A stretch of DNA of 64,000 bases from Agrococcus terreus (lineage in GTDB: Bacteria > Actinomycetota > Actinomycetes > Actinomycetales > Microbacteriaceae), in assembly GCF_014645235.1 (NCBI RefSeq), contig NZ_BMLM01000002.1:356696-420695 (forward strand), given 5' to 3'. Position numbers and translations under genes: made by a program. The notes below the pieces were generated by a model. That model ran no database searches. It had not been told where the DNA came from and worked only from the letters and a program-made list of their open reading frames with translations. Positions 27,873 to 36,585 of the stretch are shown piece after piece. Position 1 is the stretch's first letter; each line of letters starts with the position of its first letter.

Positions 27873-29729
27873 TCAGTCGCGCGCCTGCTGCGCGAAGAGC
27901 GAGGCGTAGGTGCCGCCGCGGGCGATGAGCTCGTCGTGCGTGCCGCGCTCGACGATGCTGCCGCCGTCGACGACGTGGATGACGTCGGCGTGCCGGATGG
28001 TCGAGAGCCGGTGGGCGATCGCGAGCGTCGTGCGGCCGCGGGCGGCCGTGTCGAGCGCCTGCTGCACCACGCGCTCCGAGACGGTGTCGAGCGCGCTCGT
28101 CGCCTCGTCGAGGATGAGCACCTCGGGGTCCTTGAGCAGCACGCGGGCGATCGCGAGGCGCTGCTTCTCGCCGCCCGAGAGCCGGTAGCCGCGCTCGCCG
28201 ACGATCGTGCCGTAGCCGTCGGGGAAGCCGGCGATGGTCTCGTGGATGCTCGCGGCGCGGGCCGCGGCCTCGAGCTCGTCGTCGGTGGCGTCGGGCTTCG
28301 CGTAGCGGAGGTTGTCGGCGATGGAGGCGTGGAAGAGGTACGGCTCCTGGCTGACGATGCCGATGTGGTCCGAGAGCGACGAGGGCGCGAGCTCGCGCAC
28401 GTCCGCGCCCGCGAACCGCACCGAGCCGTCGGTGGCCTCGTAGAGCCGCGGCAGCAGGTAGCCGATCGTGGTCTTGCCGGCGCCGGAGGGGCCGACGAAC
28501 GCGGCGAAGGTGCCCGGCTCGAGCCGGAACGAGACGCCGTCGAGCGTGCTGCGCTCCTCGTCCTTCGCGTCCGGGTAGCGGAAGACGACGTCGTCGAACT
28601 CGACCTCGCCGAGCCGCGACTCGTCGAGGGGCACCGGCCGCGCCGGCGGCTCGATCGCGGGCTGCAGGTCGAGGTACTCGAAGATGCGGGCGAACAGGGC
28701 CGAGGAGGTCTGCAGGTCGAGCGCGACGCGCAGGAGGCCCATGAGCGGCATGAGCAGGCGCGCCTGCACCGTGGTGAACGCGACGATCGTGCCCGCGGTG
28801 ACGAGGCCGTCGCCGCCGGCGATGAGGTAGCCGGAGATCAGGTAGACCATCGACGGCAGGATCGAGATGAACACCGAGACCACGGCGAAGAACGTCTGGC
28901 CGCTCATCGTCAGCCGCACCTGCAGGCGGATCTGCTCGTCGTTCTCGGCGCCGTAGCGGCGCAGCTCGTCGTCCTGCCGGCCGAACGCCTTCGCGAGCAG
29001 GATGCCCGAGACCGAGAGCGACTCCTGCGTGATCGCGCTCATCTCGGAGAGCGACTCCTGCGTCTTCGTGGCGATGCGGGCGCGCACCTGGCCGACGCGC
29101 CGCTGCATGAGCACGATGAGCGGCAGCAGGATCACCGAGACGATCGTGAGCTGCCACGACAGGATGAGCATCGTCACGAGGCTCGCGATGACCGTGACGA
29201 CGTTGCCGACGATCGACGAGATCGTGTTCGAGAGCACGCCAGCGACGCCGCCGACGTCGTTCTGGAGCCGCGACTGGATGACGCCCGTGCGCGTGCGGGT
29301 GAAGAACGCGAGCTCCATGCCCTGCAGGCGGTCGAAGAGCTTCGTGCGGAGGGCGCCCATGACGGTGTTGCCGACCCGGGCCGTCAGCCACGTCTGCCAG
29401 ACGCTCAGCGCGTTGGCGACGATCCAGAGCCCGACCATGGTGAGCACGAGGATCCACAGCAGCTGCAGGTTCGCCACGCCCTCGGGCGGGAAGAGCGCCT
29501 CGTCGAACACGCGCTGGATGAGCAGCGGCGGGATGACCGCGATGGCCGCCTCGAGCAGCACGAGGCCGATCGTCAGCGAGATGACGCCCTTGTGCGGCGC
29601 GAAGAGCGCCATGACGCGCTTGCCGAGGTCCGGGACGCGCGGCGCGTCCTCGTTCGCGGCGCGCTGCGCCGACTCGTCGCGCATCGCGACCCGACCCCCG
29701 CGGCGGGGCCCCCCGCCCATCATGCTCAT
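27873..29729 (-). CDS. ABC exporter, fused membrane and ATPase domains
   Basis: A 618-residue ABC half-transporter. A cytosolic N-terminus (MSMMGGGPRRGGRVAMRDES...) precedes six helices between about 65 and 350, and then the nucleotide-binding domain: Walker A GPSGAGKTT, Q-loop VSQEPYLFHASIADNL, signature LSGGEKQR, Walker B VLILDEATSALD and H-loop LAIAHRLST. It should dimerise and export lipids, peptides or drugs. The start at ATG 29729 is chosen because this glycine-rich leader is common in actinobacterial members; ATG 29684 is an alternative. It is monocistronic and convergent with the ATL gene. Confidence 0.92.
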   Translation of the reverse strand: MSMMGGGPRRGGRVAMRDESAQRAANEDAPRVPDLGKRVMALFAPHKGVISLTIGLVLLEAAIAVIPPLLIQRVFDEALFPPEGVANLQLLWILVLTMVGLWIVANALSVWQTWLTARVGNTVMGALRTKLFDRLQGMELAFFTRTRTGVIQSRLQNDVGGVAGVLSNTISSIVGNVVTVIASLVTMLILSWQLTIVSVILLPLIVLMQRRVGQVRARIATKTQESLSEMSAITQESLSVSGILLAKAFGRQDDELRRYGAENDEQIRLQVRLTMSGQTFFAVVSVFISILPSMVYLISGYLIAGGDGLVTAGTIVAFTTVQARLLMPLMGLLRVALDLQTSSALFARIFEYLDLQPAIEPPARPVPLDESRLGEVEFDDVVFRYPDAKDEERSTLDGVSFRLEPGTFAAFVGPSGAGKTTIGYLLPRLYEATDGSVRFAGADVRELAPSSLSDHIGIVSQEPYLFHASIADNLRYAKPDATDDELEAAARAASIHETIAGFPDGYGTIVGERGYRLSGGEKQRLAIARVLLKDPEVLILDEATSALDTVSERVVQQALDTAARGRTTLAIAHRLSTIRHADVIHVVDGGSIVERGTHDELIARGGTYASLFAQQARD

Positions 29730-29856
29730 CGAGGTCAACGGTACTGCCGCGCGCCCACGCGGCTGGCCGCGTTCGCCGAGGGCGCGCCGCAGGCCGGCGC
29801 GGCAGCCGGATGCGTCGTCGCGGGACCGTCGCAGGCCGATGCGGCACGATGGCGGC

Positions 29857-30330
29857 ATGCGCGACTGGATGCCGGCGCTGCGGCCGGTGACGATCCTCGG
29901 CGACGACGGCCGCCCGATCCCCTTCGGCGAGCGCTGGGGCGCGGCCGGGCCACCGGACGACGCGTACTCGCGCGTGACGCATCCGGAGCGCTACGCGCAG
30001 CTGCACGAGGTGGCGGATGCGCTGCTCGCGCACCTGCTGGCGACCTACGAGTGCGAGGCGGTCGAGGATCGCGAGCTGCGCGCCGAGGACCGCGAGCTGC
30101 GCGCCGTGGTCGTGCGGGCAGCACCAGGCACGTGGCCGCTCCGGCTGTCCTGGACCGCGTTCCCCGGTGCGCTCGCCGAGGTCGGCGACGACGTGCCGGC
30201 CGGTGGCCCGATCTGCGGCTGCGACGCGTGCGACGAGACGCTCGAGCGCGCGGTGGACGCGCTCGTCGTCCCCGTGCTCGACCTCGCCGCCGGCCGCGGT
30301 CGGGGGCTGGCCTGGCCCGAGCGCCCCTAG
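29857..30330 (+). CDS. DUF6226-like protein
   Basis: A 157-residue soluble protein beginning MRDWMPALRPVTILGDDGRP. The arrangement fits what I recall of the actinobacterial DUF6226 family: IPFGERWGAAGPPDDAYSRVTHPERYAQLHEVADALL (quoted here only as a region, about 22-58), then a C-terminal ICGCDACDE cysteine cluster. The function is unknown. Residues 69-82 contain a perfect duplication (EDRELRA twice) made by a 21-bp tandem repeat at 30064-30105 with one base difference, which looks recent. Its stop overlaps the convergent hydrolase stop within CTAG (30327-30330). Confidence 0.7.
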   Translation: MRDWMPALRPVTILGDDGRPIPFGERWGAAGPPDDAYSRVTHPERYAQLHEVADALLAHLLATYECEAVEDRELRAEDRELRAVVVRAAPGTWPLRLSWTAFPGALAEVGDDVPAGGPICGCDACDETLERAVDALVVPVLDLAAGRGRGLAWPERP

Positions 30331-31013
30331 ACGCGGCGGCGCCGGTCGCCGAGCAGCGCCCGGTGGTGCGCGAGCCGCTCGTGGCCGCACGGGTCGCCGT
30401 GACCCGGCACGAGCAGCGGCTGCGCGTGAGCCGCGAGCGCGTCGAGCGCGCGCAGCCAGCCGGCGATGTCGGTGGAGTCGTCGGCCTGCGGGTCGTCGGC
30501 GGTCTCGACGAGGTCGCCGACGATGGAGGCGCCCGCGGTCGGCACGTGCACGACGAGGTCGCCGCCGGTGTGGGCCGGCCCGAGCGGGTCGAGCCCGACC
30601 TCGATGCCGCCCACCCGCAGCGCGCGCCGAGACGGCACGGGCGCGTCGGGCAGCACGATCGGCAGGGCGCGCACCGCCTCGGCGGTTGCCGGCCCCGCGA
30701 AGCCGAGTACCGCCGCCCGCTGCGCCTCGCCGTGCTCGCGCAGCTCGTCGATCGCGGCGGGATGCGCGAGCATCGGCAGCCCCGCGAACGCCGAGAGCGC
30801 GAAGCAGTGGTCCCAGTGGGCGTGCGTGATCGCCACGGCGACGACGCGGTCGCCGCGCGCCTCGATCGCGGCGCGCAGCTCGGCGGCGCGCGCGGGCAGC
30901 GTGCCGGGGTCGACGACCAGCGCCTCCCCCGCGTCCGCGACCACGACGGCGCTCATCGACGCCTCCGGCATGACCCAGCGGTCCACGCCGGGCGCGACGC
31001 GCTCGAGCGTCAC
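30327..31013 (-). CDS. Metallo-beta-lactamase-fold hydrolase
   Basis: A 228-residue protein of the metallo-beta-lactamase superfamily. The HxHxDH zinc motif is THAHWDHCF, followed by further ligand positions in LGPAHTGGDLVVHVP, SIVGDLVETADDP and LLVPGHGDP. Length and order fit glyoxalase II/quinolinase-like MBL hydrolases; the substrate is not apparent. The GTG start at 31013 overlaps the stop of the small HhH protein gene (GTGA), so the two are coupled. A longer in-frame extension upstream is rejected because it runs through the HhH gene in another frame. Confidence 0.85.
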   Translation of the reverse strand: MTLERVAPGVDRWVMPEASMSAVVVADAGEALVVDPGTLPARAAELRAAIEARGDRVVAVAITHAHWDHCFALSAFAGLPMLAHPAAIDELREHGEAQRAAVLGFAGPATAEAVRALPIVLPDAPVPSRRALRVGGIEVGLDPLGPAHTGGDLVVHVPTAGASIVGDLVETADDPQADDSTDIAGWLRALDALAAHAQPLLVPGHGDPCGHERLAHHRALLGDRRRRV

Positions 31014-31222
31014 GGTCCGAGCTCGGCGCCCTGCTCGCGCAGCGCCCGCCGCAGCAGCTCGACCGCCTTCGGCCCCACGCCGTGCATCGCGAGCAGCTCG
31101 CGCTCGCCGAGCGCGGCCACGCCCATGAGCGTCGTGGCGCCGCGGGCGATGAGGGCGCTGTTCGCCGGGCGCCCGATCGGTGGCAGGTCGCCGATCTGGG
31201 CCGGCACGTCCTTCGTCGACAT
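31010..31222 (-). CDS. Small helix-hairpin-helix protein
   Basis: A 70-residue protein beginning MSTKDVPAQIGDLPPIGRPA. The second half, LGERELLAMHGVGPKAVELLRRAL, is a helix-hairpin-helix motif with the HGVGPKA turn, as in the C-terminal domain of RNA polymerase alpha and in DNA-repair proteins. The preceding SALIARGATTLMGVAAL helix belongs to the same fold. It probably binds nucleic acid or protein. It has no clear ribosome site at ATG 31222; the frame stays open further upstream, but that part covers the rplL-side repeats. It is coupled to the MBL hydrolase by GTGA. Confidence 0.7.
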   Translation of the reverse strand: MSTKDVPAQIGDLPPIGRPANSALIARGATTLMGVAALGERELLAMHGVGPKAVELLRRALREQGAELGP

Positions 31223-31273
31223 GCGACGAGCATCGCAGTCCCGGCTGGAGACGGGCAGGGCCGGATCCGTCGG

Positions 31274-31334
31274 GCATGACGAAGGGCCGCATCCCCAAGG
31301 GGTCCGGCCTGGCATGACGAAGGGCCGCATCCCC
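31274..31334. repeat. 23-bp direct repeat ahead of the rplL terminator
   Basis: GCATGACGAAGGGCCGCATC plus CCC occurs at 31274-31296 and exactly again at 31312-31334 (38-bp offset). The first copy is followed by AAGGGGTCCGGCC, which forms a poorer hairpin than the second copy. It looks like a duplicated terminator in which one copy has decayed. Confidence 0.75.
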
Positions 31335-31349
31335 GAGGGGATGCGGCCC
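31322..31349 (-). terminator. rplL: rplJL terminator
   Basis: A perfect 13-bp inverted repeat GGGCCGCATCCCC (31322-31334) / GGGGATGCGGCCC (31337-31349), 22 bp beyond the rplL stop in transcription direction. The minus strand continues TTCGTC, a weak U-tract. Confidence 0.8.
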
Positions 31350-31370
31350 GACGTGCAGGTGCGGGGAACG

Positions 31371-31757
31371 CTACTTGAGCGTGACCGTCGCGCCGGCCTC
31401 CTCGAGGTCGGCCTTGGCCTTCTCGGCGTCCTCCTTCTTCGCGCCCTCGAGCACGTTCGAGGGAGCGCCGTCGACGAGCGCCTTGGCCTCGCCGAGGCCG
31501 AGCGACGTCAGGGCGCGGACGACCTTGATGACCTGGATCTTGGCCGAACCGGCCGACTCGAGGACGACGTCGAACTCCGTCTTCTCCTCGACCTCCTCGG
31601 CGGCAGCGCCACCGGCGGCGGGGGCCGCGGCGACCGCGACCGGAGCGGCGGCGGTGACCTCGAAGGTCTCCTCGAAGGCCTTCACGAACTCGCTGAGCTC
31701 GATGAGGGTGAGCTCCTTGAACTGCTCGAGCAGCTCCTCAGTCGACAGCTTTGCCAT
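31371..31757 (-). CDS. rplL: 50S ribosomal protein L7/L12
   Basis: A 128-residue stalk protein. The N-terminal dimerisation domain ([20 protein letters not shown]) is followed by an Ala/Gly/Val hinge (about 38-54) and the C-terminal factor-binding domain, [39 protein letters not shown]. It recruits translation GTPases. It lies 33 bp downstream of rplJ, as in most bacteria, and ends at the strong hairpin 31322-31349. Normal length and sequence. Confidence 0.98.
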   Translation of the reverse strand: MAKLSTEELLEQFKELTLIELSEFVKAFEETFEVTAAAPVAVAAAPAAGGAAAEEVEEKTEFDVVLESAGSAKIQVIKVVRALTSLGLGEAKALVDGAPSNVLEGAKKEDAEKAKADLEEAGATVTLK

Positions 31758-31790
31758 CGTCTTCTCCTTGTTTCTGGTACCGACCGGGCC

Positions 31791-32309
31791 TTACTCGGCC
31801 GCGGACTCCTGCTTGACCCGCAGCGCGTCGACCGCGCGAGCGGCCTGGGCGAGCGGGGCGTTGAACATGTAGGCAGCGCCGAACAGCGAGGCCTTGAAGG
31901 CACCGGCCAGCTTCGCCAGCAGCACCTCCCGCGACTCGAGGTCGGCGAGCTTGTTGACGTCGTCGGTCGAGAGCGGGTTCCCGTCGAAGAAACCGTTCTT
32001 GACCACGAGCGCCGGGTTCGCCTTGGCGAAGGCACGCAGCTCCTTCGCGACGGCGACAGGGTCGCCGTGCACGAATGCGATCGCCGACGGGCCGACGAGC
32101 GAGTCGTCGAACGCGTCGATGCCAGCCTTGTTGGCGGCGATCTTGGTGAGCGTGTTCTTCACCACGGCGTACGTCGCGTGCTCACTGATCGAACGGCGCA
32201 GCGTCTTCAGCTGGCCGACGGTGAGACCGCGGTACTCGGTCAGCAGGACGGCGTTCGAGGTCTCGAAGAGGTTCGAGAGCTCGGCGACCGCAGCTTCCTT
32301 GTTCGCCAT
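31791..32309 (-). CDS. rplJ: 50S ribosomal protein L10
   Basis: A 172-residue protein starting [19 protein letters not shown]; the ATG at 32309 has AAGGAG 5 nt upstream. [18 protein letters not shown] and the [18 protein letters not shown] block are standard L10. It anchors the L7/L12 dimers to the ribosome stalk and autoregulates the operon by binding its own leader. That leader appears to be present upstream (32345-32489). The open frame continues upstream to 32468, but that part is the leader RNA, not protein. Confidence 0.97.
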   Translation of the reverse strand: MANKEAAVAELSNLFETSNAVLLTEYRGLTVGQLKTLRRSISEHATYAVVKNTLTKIAANKAGIDAFDDSLVGPSAIAFVHGDPVAVAKELRAFAKANPALVVKNGFFDGNPLSTDDVNKLADLESREVLLAKLAGAFKASLFGAAYMFNAPLAQAARAVDALRVKQESAAE

Positions 32310-32344
32310 GGTGCTCCTTGCTTCAATGCTGGCTGCCCTGGCCC

Positions 32345-32489
32345 GAACATGGGAAAGAGCTCCGGCGCACGCGCACGGAGCTCTGGGATCTCGACGGATC
32401 TTCGGCACCTGCGCGGGACGACGCTCTTCGAGCGAACCTTCGGCCGGCGCATTCCCTCTCGGGCGCACGCCAGCGACCAGCGGTCTTTG
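32345..32489 (-). ncRNA. Ribosomal protein L10 leader
   Basis: The 220-bp gap between rplJ and the kinase gene holds a 5' UTR. On the minus strand it begins AAAGACCGCTGGTCGCTGG (about 32470-32488), which resembles the conserved L10-leader block that mimics the L10 site of 23S rRNA. Downstream lies a 9-bp stem AGAGCTCCG/CGGAGCTCT (32356-32364 with 32376-32384), followed on the RNA by UUUCCC, which may act as an attenuator. Boundaries are approximate. Confidence 0.65.
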
Positions 32490-32529
32490 GTATGCGGCAA
32501 CTGTAGCGGGCGCGCAGGGTGCCGCGCAA

Positions 32530-34029
32530 CTACACCGCGGACTGCAGCGGCGACTCCGCGCCGCCCTCCGCCGCCGGCGCCGCGACCTCGGCCCACAGCG
32601 GCAGGCGAATCGTGAATGCCGTGCGCCCCGGCTCGCTCTCGAGCAGGATCGATCCCTGGTGCGCCTCGACGAGCGCCTTCACGATCGCGAGGCCGAGCCC
32701 GGAGGATCCGGTGGCGCGCGACCGCGACGAGTCGCCGCGGGCGAACCGCTCGAACACCGAGCGCTGAAGGCCGTCCGGGATGCCGGGGCCAGCGTCGACG
32801 ACGTCGACGACGGCGTGGTGCTCCTCGGCCCGCAGGCGCACGTCGATCGGCGTGCCGTCGGGCGTGTGCACGCGCGCGTTCGCGAGCAGGTTCGCGATCA
32901 CCTGCTGCAGCCGCAGCAGGTCGCCCGCGACCACCACCGGCTCCTCCGGCAGCTCGAGCGCGATGGGATGCTCGCGCCCCGCCGCCTGCGCGTCGGCGAC
33001 CGCCTCGACGACGAGGAGCGAGAGGTCGACCTCGCGGAGATCGACGTCGCGGCCCTCGTCGAGGCGCGCGAGCAGCAGCAGGTCGTCGACGAGCGCCTGC
33101 ATGCGGTGCGCGGCCGCCTCGATGCGCTCGAGCGACTCCTTCGCCTGCGGCTGCAGCGTCGTGTCGTGCTTGCGGGTGACCTCGGCGTAGCCGCGCACGG
33201 CGGCGAGCGGCGTGCGCAGCTCGTGCGAGGCGTCGGCGACGAACTGCCGCACGCGGCGCTCGCTGAGCGCCCGCGCGTCGAACGCCTCCTCGATGTGCGT
33301 GAGCATCCGGTTCATGCTCTCCTGCACGCGGCCGACCTCGGAGGCCGGCTCCTCGATGCGCACGCGGTTCGTGAGCTGCACGTCGCCGGAGGCCAGCGGC
33401 AGCTGCGAGATGCGCTCGGTCGTGGCGATCATCGCCGTGAGCGGCCGCAGCGCGCGGCGGATGATCATGTCGCCGAGCATGAGCACGAGGATCACGGCCG
33501 CGAGCGCCGAGACGGCGATGATGAAGGCCAGCGCGGCGAGCGTCTGGTTCGTCTCGCCCATCGAGAGGCCGACGATGACGCGGACGTCGCCCACGTCGTG
33601 CGCGACCACCCGGTAGGCGCCGTAGGTCGGCAGCGTGACGTTGGCGCGCCGGTCGCTCTCGAGGCCGACGAGGTCCTGCTTGCCCGCGACGGGCAGCGCG
33701 AGCTGCGAGCCGAGGTGCGTGATGATCTTCGCCTCGGTGATCTCGCCGCCCTGCTCGATGGCGAAGAGCGCGCCGGTGGGCGTGGTGCGCGGGTCGACGA
33801 GCGCCTGCCCACCGGTCTCCACCGCGCGCTGCACGTCGACCGCCGTGCGGTCCGCGAGCTGCATGAGCTGCTCGTCGACGCGGCTCTCGAGCACGAACCG
33901 CATCGTCATGACGCTCGCGATCGCGACCGCCGCCGTGAGCAGCGCGAAGAGCGCGGCCACGACGACCAGCAGCCGTCGTCGCAGCGACCACGACGACGGC
34001 TTCTGGATGCGGCGCGCCTGCTGCGTCAC
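32530..34029 (-). CDS. HAMP-containing sensor histidine kinase
   Basis: A 499-residue kinase. TM1 is about 20-42 ([20 protein letters not shown]), an extracytoplasmic sensor lies at about 43-168, and TM2 at about 170-190. HAMP begins [20 protein letters not shown]. HisKA has H in [19 protein letters not shown], and HATPase_c has [31 protein letters not shown] and [10 protein letters not shown]. It resembles the TrcS/TcrS class of actinobacterial OmpR-partner kinases. The GTG start lies 15 bp after the stop of the response regulator gene upstream, so they form one operon. The sensor domain gives no clear ligand. Confidence 0.95.
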   Translation of the reverse strand: MTQQARRIQKPSSWSLRRRLLVVVAALFALLTAAVAIASVMTMRFVLESRVDEQLMQLADRTAVDVQRAVETGGQALVDPRTTPTGALFAIEQGGEITEAKIITHLGSQLALPVAGKQDLVGLESDRRANVTLPTYGAYRVVAHDVGDVRVIVGLSMGETNQTLAALAFIIAVSALAAVILVLMLGDMIIRRALRPLTAMIATTERISQLPLASGDVQLTNRVRIEEPASEVGRVQESMNRMLTHIEEAFDARALSERRVRQFVADASHELRTPLAAVRGYAEVTRKHDTTLQPQAKESLERIEAAAHRMQALVDDLLLLARLDEGRDVDLREVDLSLLVVEAVADAQAAGREHPIALELPEEPVVVAGDLLRLQQVIANLLANARVHTPDGTPIDVRLRAEEHHAVVDVVDAGPGIPDGLQRSVFERFARGDSSRSRATGSSGLGLAIVKALVEAHQGSILLESEPGRTAFTIRLPLWAEVAAPAAEGGAESPLQSAV

Positions 34030-34044
34030 CCGGTGCGGCCCCCG

Positions 34045-34797
34045 CTACTCGGCGGCGCGCAGCTGGTAGCCGACGCCCCGCACGGTGTGGATCATGGCCG
34101 GCCCGAGCGTGTCGATCTTCTTGCGCAGGTACGAGATGTAGAGCTCGACGACGCTCGCGCGGCCGCCGAAGTCGTACGACCACACGCGATCGAGGATCTG
34201 CGCCTTCGACAGCACGCGGCGCGGGTTGCGCATGAGGTAGCGGAGCAGCTCGAACTCGGTGGCGGTGAGGTCGACCTGCGTGCCGCCGCGGCGCACCTCG
34301 TAGGAGTCCTCGTCCATCATGAGGTCGCCCACCCAGAGCACGCTCGACTCCTCGGCGGCTGCGGCGGTGCGGCGGATGAGGCCGCGGAGGCGCGCGACGA
34401 CCTCCTCGAGGCCGAAGGGCTTCGTGACGTAGTCGTCGCCGCCGGCGGTGAGGCCCGCGACGCGGTCGTCGAGCGAGTCCTTGGCGGTGAGGAAGAGCAC
34501 GGGCACGTCGAAGCCGGCCGAGCGCATCCGCTGGAGCACGGTGAGGCCGTCGAAGTCGGGGAGCATGATGTCGAGCACGACCGCGTCGGGACGGAACTCG
34601 CGCACCGCCTGGAGCGCCTGCTGCCCGTTCGCGGCCGTCTTGACCTCCCAGCCCTCGTACTTGAGGCCCATGGCGACGAGGTCGGCGAGGCTCTGCTCGT
34701 CGTCGACCACGACGATCCGGATCGGCGAGCCGTCCGGACGCGTGAGGCGGGGCTGCGCACGCAGCTGCTGCTGAGCGGTGTCGGTCATGCCATCCAT
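34045..34797 (-). CDS. OmpR/PhoB-family response regulator
   Basis: A 250-residue regulator. Residues 1-26 are a variable leader, then a receiver IRIVVVDDEQSLADLV with phospho-acceptor in AVVLDIMLPDFDG, switch FLTAKDS and lysine YVTKPFGLEE. The winged-helix output has LTATEFELLRYLMRNPRRVL, VVELYISYLRKKID and IHTVRGVGYQLR. The ATG at 34797 has AGGAGG 10 nt upstream; ATG 34788 is a possible alternative. The adjacent downstream kinase at 32530 is its partner. The arrangement resembles TrcR/TrcS-type systems, and the regulon is unknown. Confidence 0.95.
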   Translation of the reverse strand: MDGMTDTAQQQLRAQPRLTRPDGSPIRIVVVDDEQSLADLVAMGLKYEGWEVKTAANGQQALQAVREFRPDAVVLDIMLPDFDGLTVLQRMRSAGFDVPVLFLTAKDSLDDRVAGLTAGGDDYVTKPFGLEEVVARLRGLIRRTAAAAEESSVLWVGDLMMDEDSYEVRRGGTQVDLTATEFELLRYLMRNPRRVLSKAQILDRVWSYDFGGRASVVELYISYLRKKIDTLGPAMIHTVRGVGYQLRAAE

Positions 34798-34915
34798 TGC
34801 GCCAGAGCCTCCTATGCGTGGCGCACGCGCCGGCCTTTGCGGTTCCTGTGCGTCGCCTGTCCCCCGTGCATCCTGCCGCATCCGGTCTGCTCGCGCCCCG
34901 GTTCGGGCCCCCGGC

Positions 34916-35911
34916 TCAGGCAAGGGCGCGCGTGAAGACCCCGGTGCGCAGCCAGTGCTGCAGGCGCGCGAGCGAGACCTGCGCGTAGTCGACGGCCTGC
35001 GCGCGGAGGTCGGCGGTGCTCGACGTGAGCACGGCGTTGAGGAGCAGCAGCTGCCGCGCGGCAACGAGCGCCTCGTGGTCGGCGGGGTCGAGCTCGGGCA
35101 GCGGCGCGACCTCGGCGTACCCGGCGCGCAGGGCCGGCTCGAGGGCGTCGTCGCCGCCGCGCAGGTAGAAGGCGGAGATCGCCAGGTCGAGGGCGGGGAT
35201 GCCGAGCCCCGCGTCGTCGAAGTCGAACACCGCGATCCGGCCGTCGTGCCACTTGAGGTTGCCGCCGTGGAGGTCGGCGTGGAGCGCCCGCAGCGAGGCG
35301 CCGCGGTGCAGGCGCTCGAAGGCCTCGCCGGCGCGCTCGCGCGCGGCCGCGAGCGCCGCGCGACCCTCGCGGTCGAGCCCGGGCGCCTCGCAGAGCGCGT
35401 CGCGGTCGCCGAAGAGCGGCTCGACGAAGCGGGTGAGCGTGCCGTCCTCGGGCACGCGCCACCCCTCGGCCTGCGCGTGGAGCGCCGCCATCGCCCGCCC
35501 GAGGGCGTGGGCGGCGTCGACGTCGAGCACCTCCGCGTCGGGGCCGTCGAGCCACGAGGAGGCCGTGACGAGGAGCGGGCGGCCGACGGCGTCGTTGTCG
35601 ACCTCGACGCACCACTCCCCCGCCGGCGTCGCGAGCGGCACCGGCACCCGCACGTCGGTCTCGGCCGCGATCGCGCGCTGCCACGCCTGCTGCGCGATCG
35701 CGTGCTCCCGCGTGCTCTGCGAGTTCGTGCCGACGCGCAGCGCGAAGCGGCGGCCGTCGGCGGCGTGCAGCCCGAAGGTCGTGTTGTAGCCGTGCAGGAC
35801 GAGCTCGAGCCGCGCGACCTCGAGGCCGAGCTCGGCCGCCGCGAGCAGCGCGGTGGGGCGCAGCGCCTCGACCTGCTCGGCCTCGCTGCGCTCGTCGTAG
35901 GGGATGCCCAT
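34916..35911 (-). CDS. Aminoglycoside phosphotransferase-fold (APH) kinase
   Basis: A 331-residue protein of the APH/choline kinase-like fold. The Brenner motif LHADLHGGNLKWHDG contains the catalytic aspartate and the metal Asn, and FDFDDAGLGIPALDLA supplies the second metal-binding aspartate. Upstream, LVLHGYNTTFGLHAADGRRFALRV is the glycine-rich ATP entry with its lysine replaced by arginine. Homologues include homoserine, fructosamine or Ser/Thr kinases and resistance enzymes; nothing here points to antibiotic resistance. The start at ATG 35911 (MGIPYDERSEAEQ) has only a weak ribosome site. It is separated by 118 bp from the regulator gene downstream and is divergent from yqaJ. Confidence 0.85.
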   Translation of the reverse strand: MGIPYDERSEAEQVEALRPTALLAAAELGLEVARLELVLHGYNTTFGLHAADGRRFALRVGTNSQSTREHAIAQQAWQRAIAAETDVRVPVPLATPAGEWCVEVDNDAVGRPLLVTASSWLDGPDAEVLDVDAAHALGRAMAALHAQAEGWRVPEDGTLTRFVEPLFGDRDALCEAPGLDREGRAALAAARERAGEAFERLHRGASLRALHADLHGGNLKWHDGRIAVFDFDDAGLGIPALDLAISAFYLRGGDDALEPALRAGYAEVAPLPELDPADHEALVAARQLLLLNAVLTSSTADLRAQAVDYAQVSLARLQHWLRTGVFTRALA

Positions 35912-35985
35912 CCGGTCATCGAAGCACGGCGGCACGCCCGGCGCGCACGGCATGCCGGGTCGGTCGTGCGTGGGACGATGGAGGC

Positions 35986-36585
35986 GTGGACCTGCAGCTC
36001 GACATCTTCGGCGACGAGGCGGTGCGGAACGCGCACACGAGCCGCATCGTCGCGCGGTCGAGCGACCGGATCGCGTGGCTGCGGGCCCGCTCGCGCGGCG
36101 TGACCGCGACCGACGCGGCGAGGCTCAGCACGGAGCGCTCGGTGCGCGCGGTCGCCGAGGAGAAGCGCGGGTTCGGCCCGCTCTTCGGCGGCAACCGCTT
36201 CACCGACCACGGCCGCGCACGCGAGCCGCACATCGCGCGCTGGGTGCACGACCACTTCTCGCTCGCGCCCTCCGACGCGCTCTTCCACTCCGTCGCGCAG
36301 CGGCTGCACCTCGCGACGCCCGACTGCATCAGCGACGACGGCGCGACGCTCGCCGAGATCAAGACGACCTCGAAGCCGTTCACGGGCATCCCGAAGCACT
36401 ACCTGCGGCAGATCTGGTGGCAGCAGCACGTGCTCGGCGCCGAGCGCACCCTCTTCGTCTGGGAGCAGCACGTCGAGTTCGTGCCGATCGGCCGCCCCGA
36501 GCACGTGTGGGTCGAGCGCGACGAGCGCGAGATCGCGGCGCTCGTCGACCGCGCCGATCAGCTGCTCGAGCTGCTCGCCCGCTGA
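35986..36585 (+). CDS. YqaJ-type nuclease domain protein
   Basis: A 199-residue protein with a lambda-exonuclease/YqaJ fold. VTATDAARL (the entry RxxxVTASDAA-type motif), HGRAREPHIARW (conserved glutamate), TPDCISDD (conserved aspartate), AEIKTTSKP (E-x-K) and YLRQIWWQQHVLGAERTLFVW are the active-site framework. YqaJ proteins are usually phage recombination exonucleases; here there is no phage context. GTG start with GGAGG. Its TGA overlaps the ATG of the hydrolase gene (TGATG), so they are co-expressed. Possible roles are DNA processing or repair of its own kind; the substrate is unknown. Confidence 0.85.
   Translation: MDLQLDIFGDEAVRNAHTSRIVARSSDRIAWLRARSRGVTATDAARLSTERSVRAVAEEKRGFGPLFGGNRFTDHGRAREPHIARWVHDHFSLAPSDALFHSVAQRLHLATPDCISDDGATLAEIKTTSKPFTGIPKHYLRQIWWQQHVLGAERTLFVWEQHVEFVPIGRPEHVWVERDEREIAALVDRADQLLELLAR

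Noticed and set aside
34916-35911. Aminoglycoside resistance gene
   Set aside because: APH fold is shared with many metabolic kinases; lysine in the ATP entry is arginine here and nothing links it to resistance.
35986-36585. Prophage remnant around the YqaJ gene
   Set aside because: No integrase, capsid, terminase, att repeats or shift in composition; neighbours are ordinary chromosomal genes.
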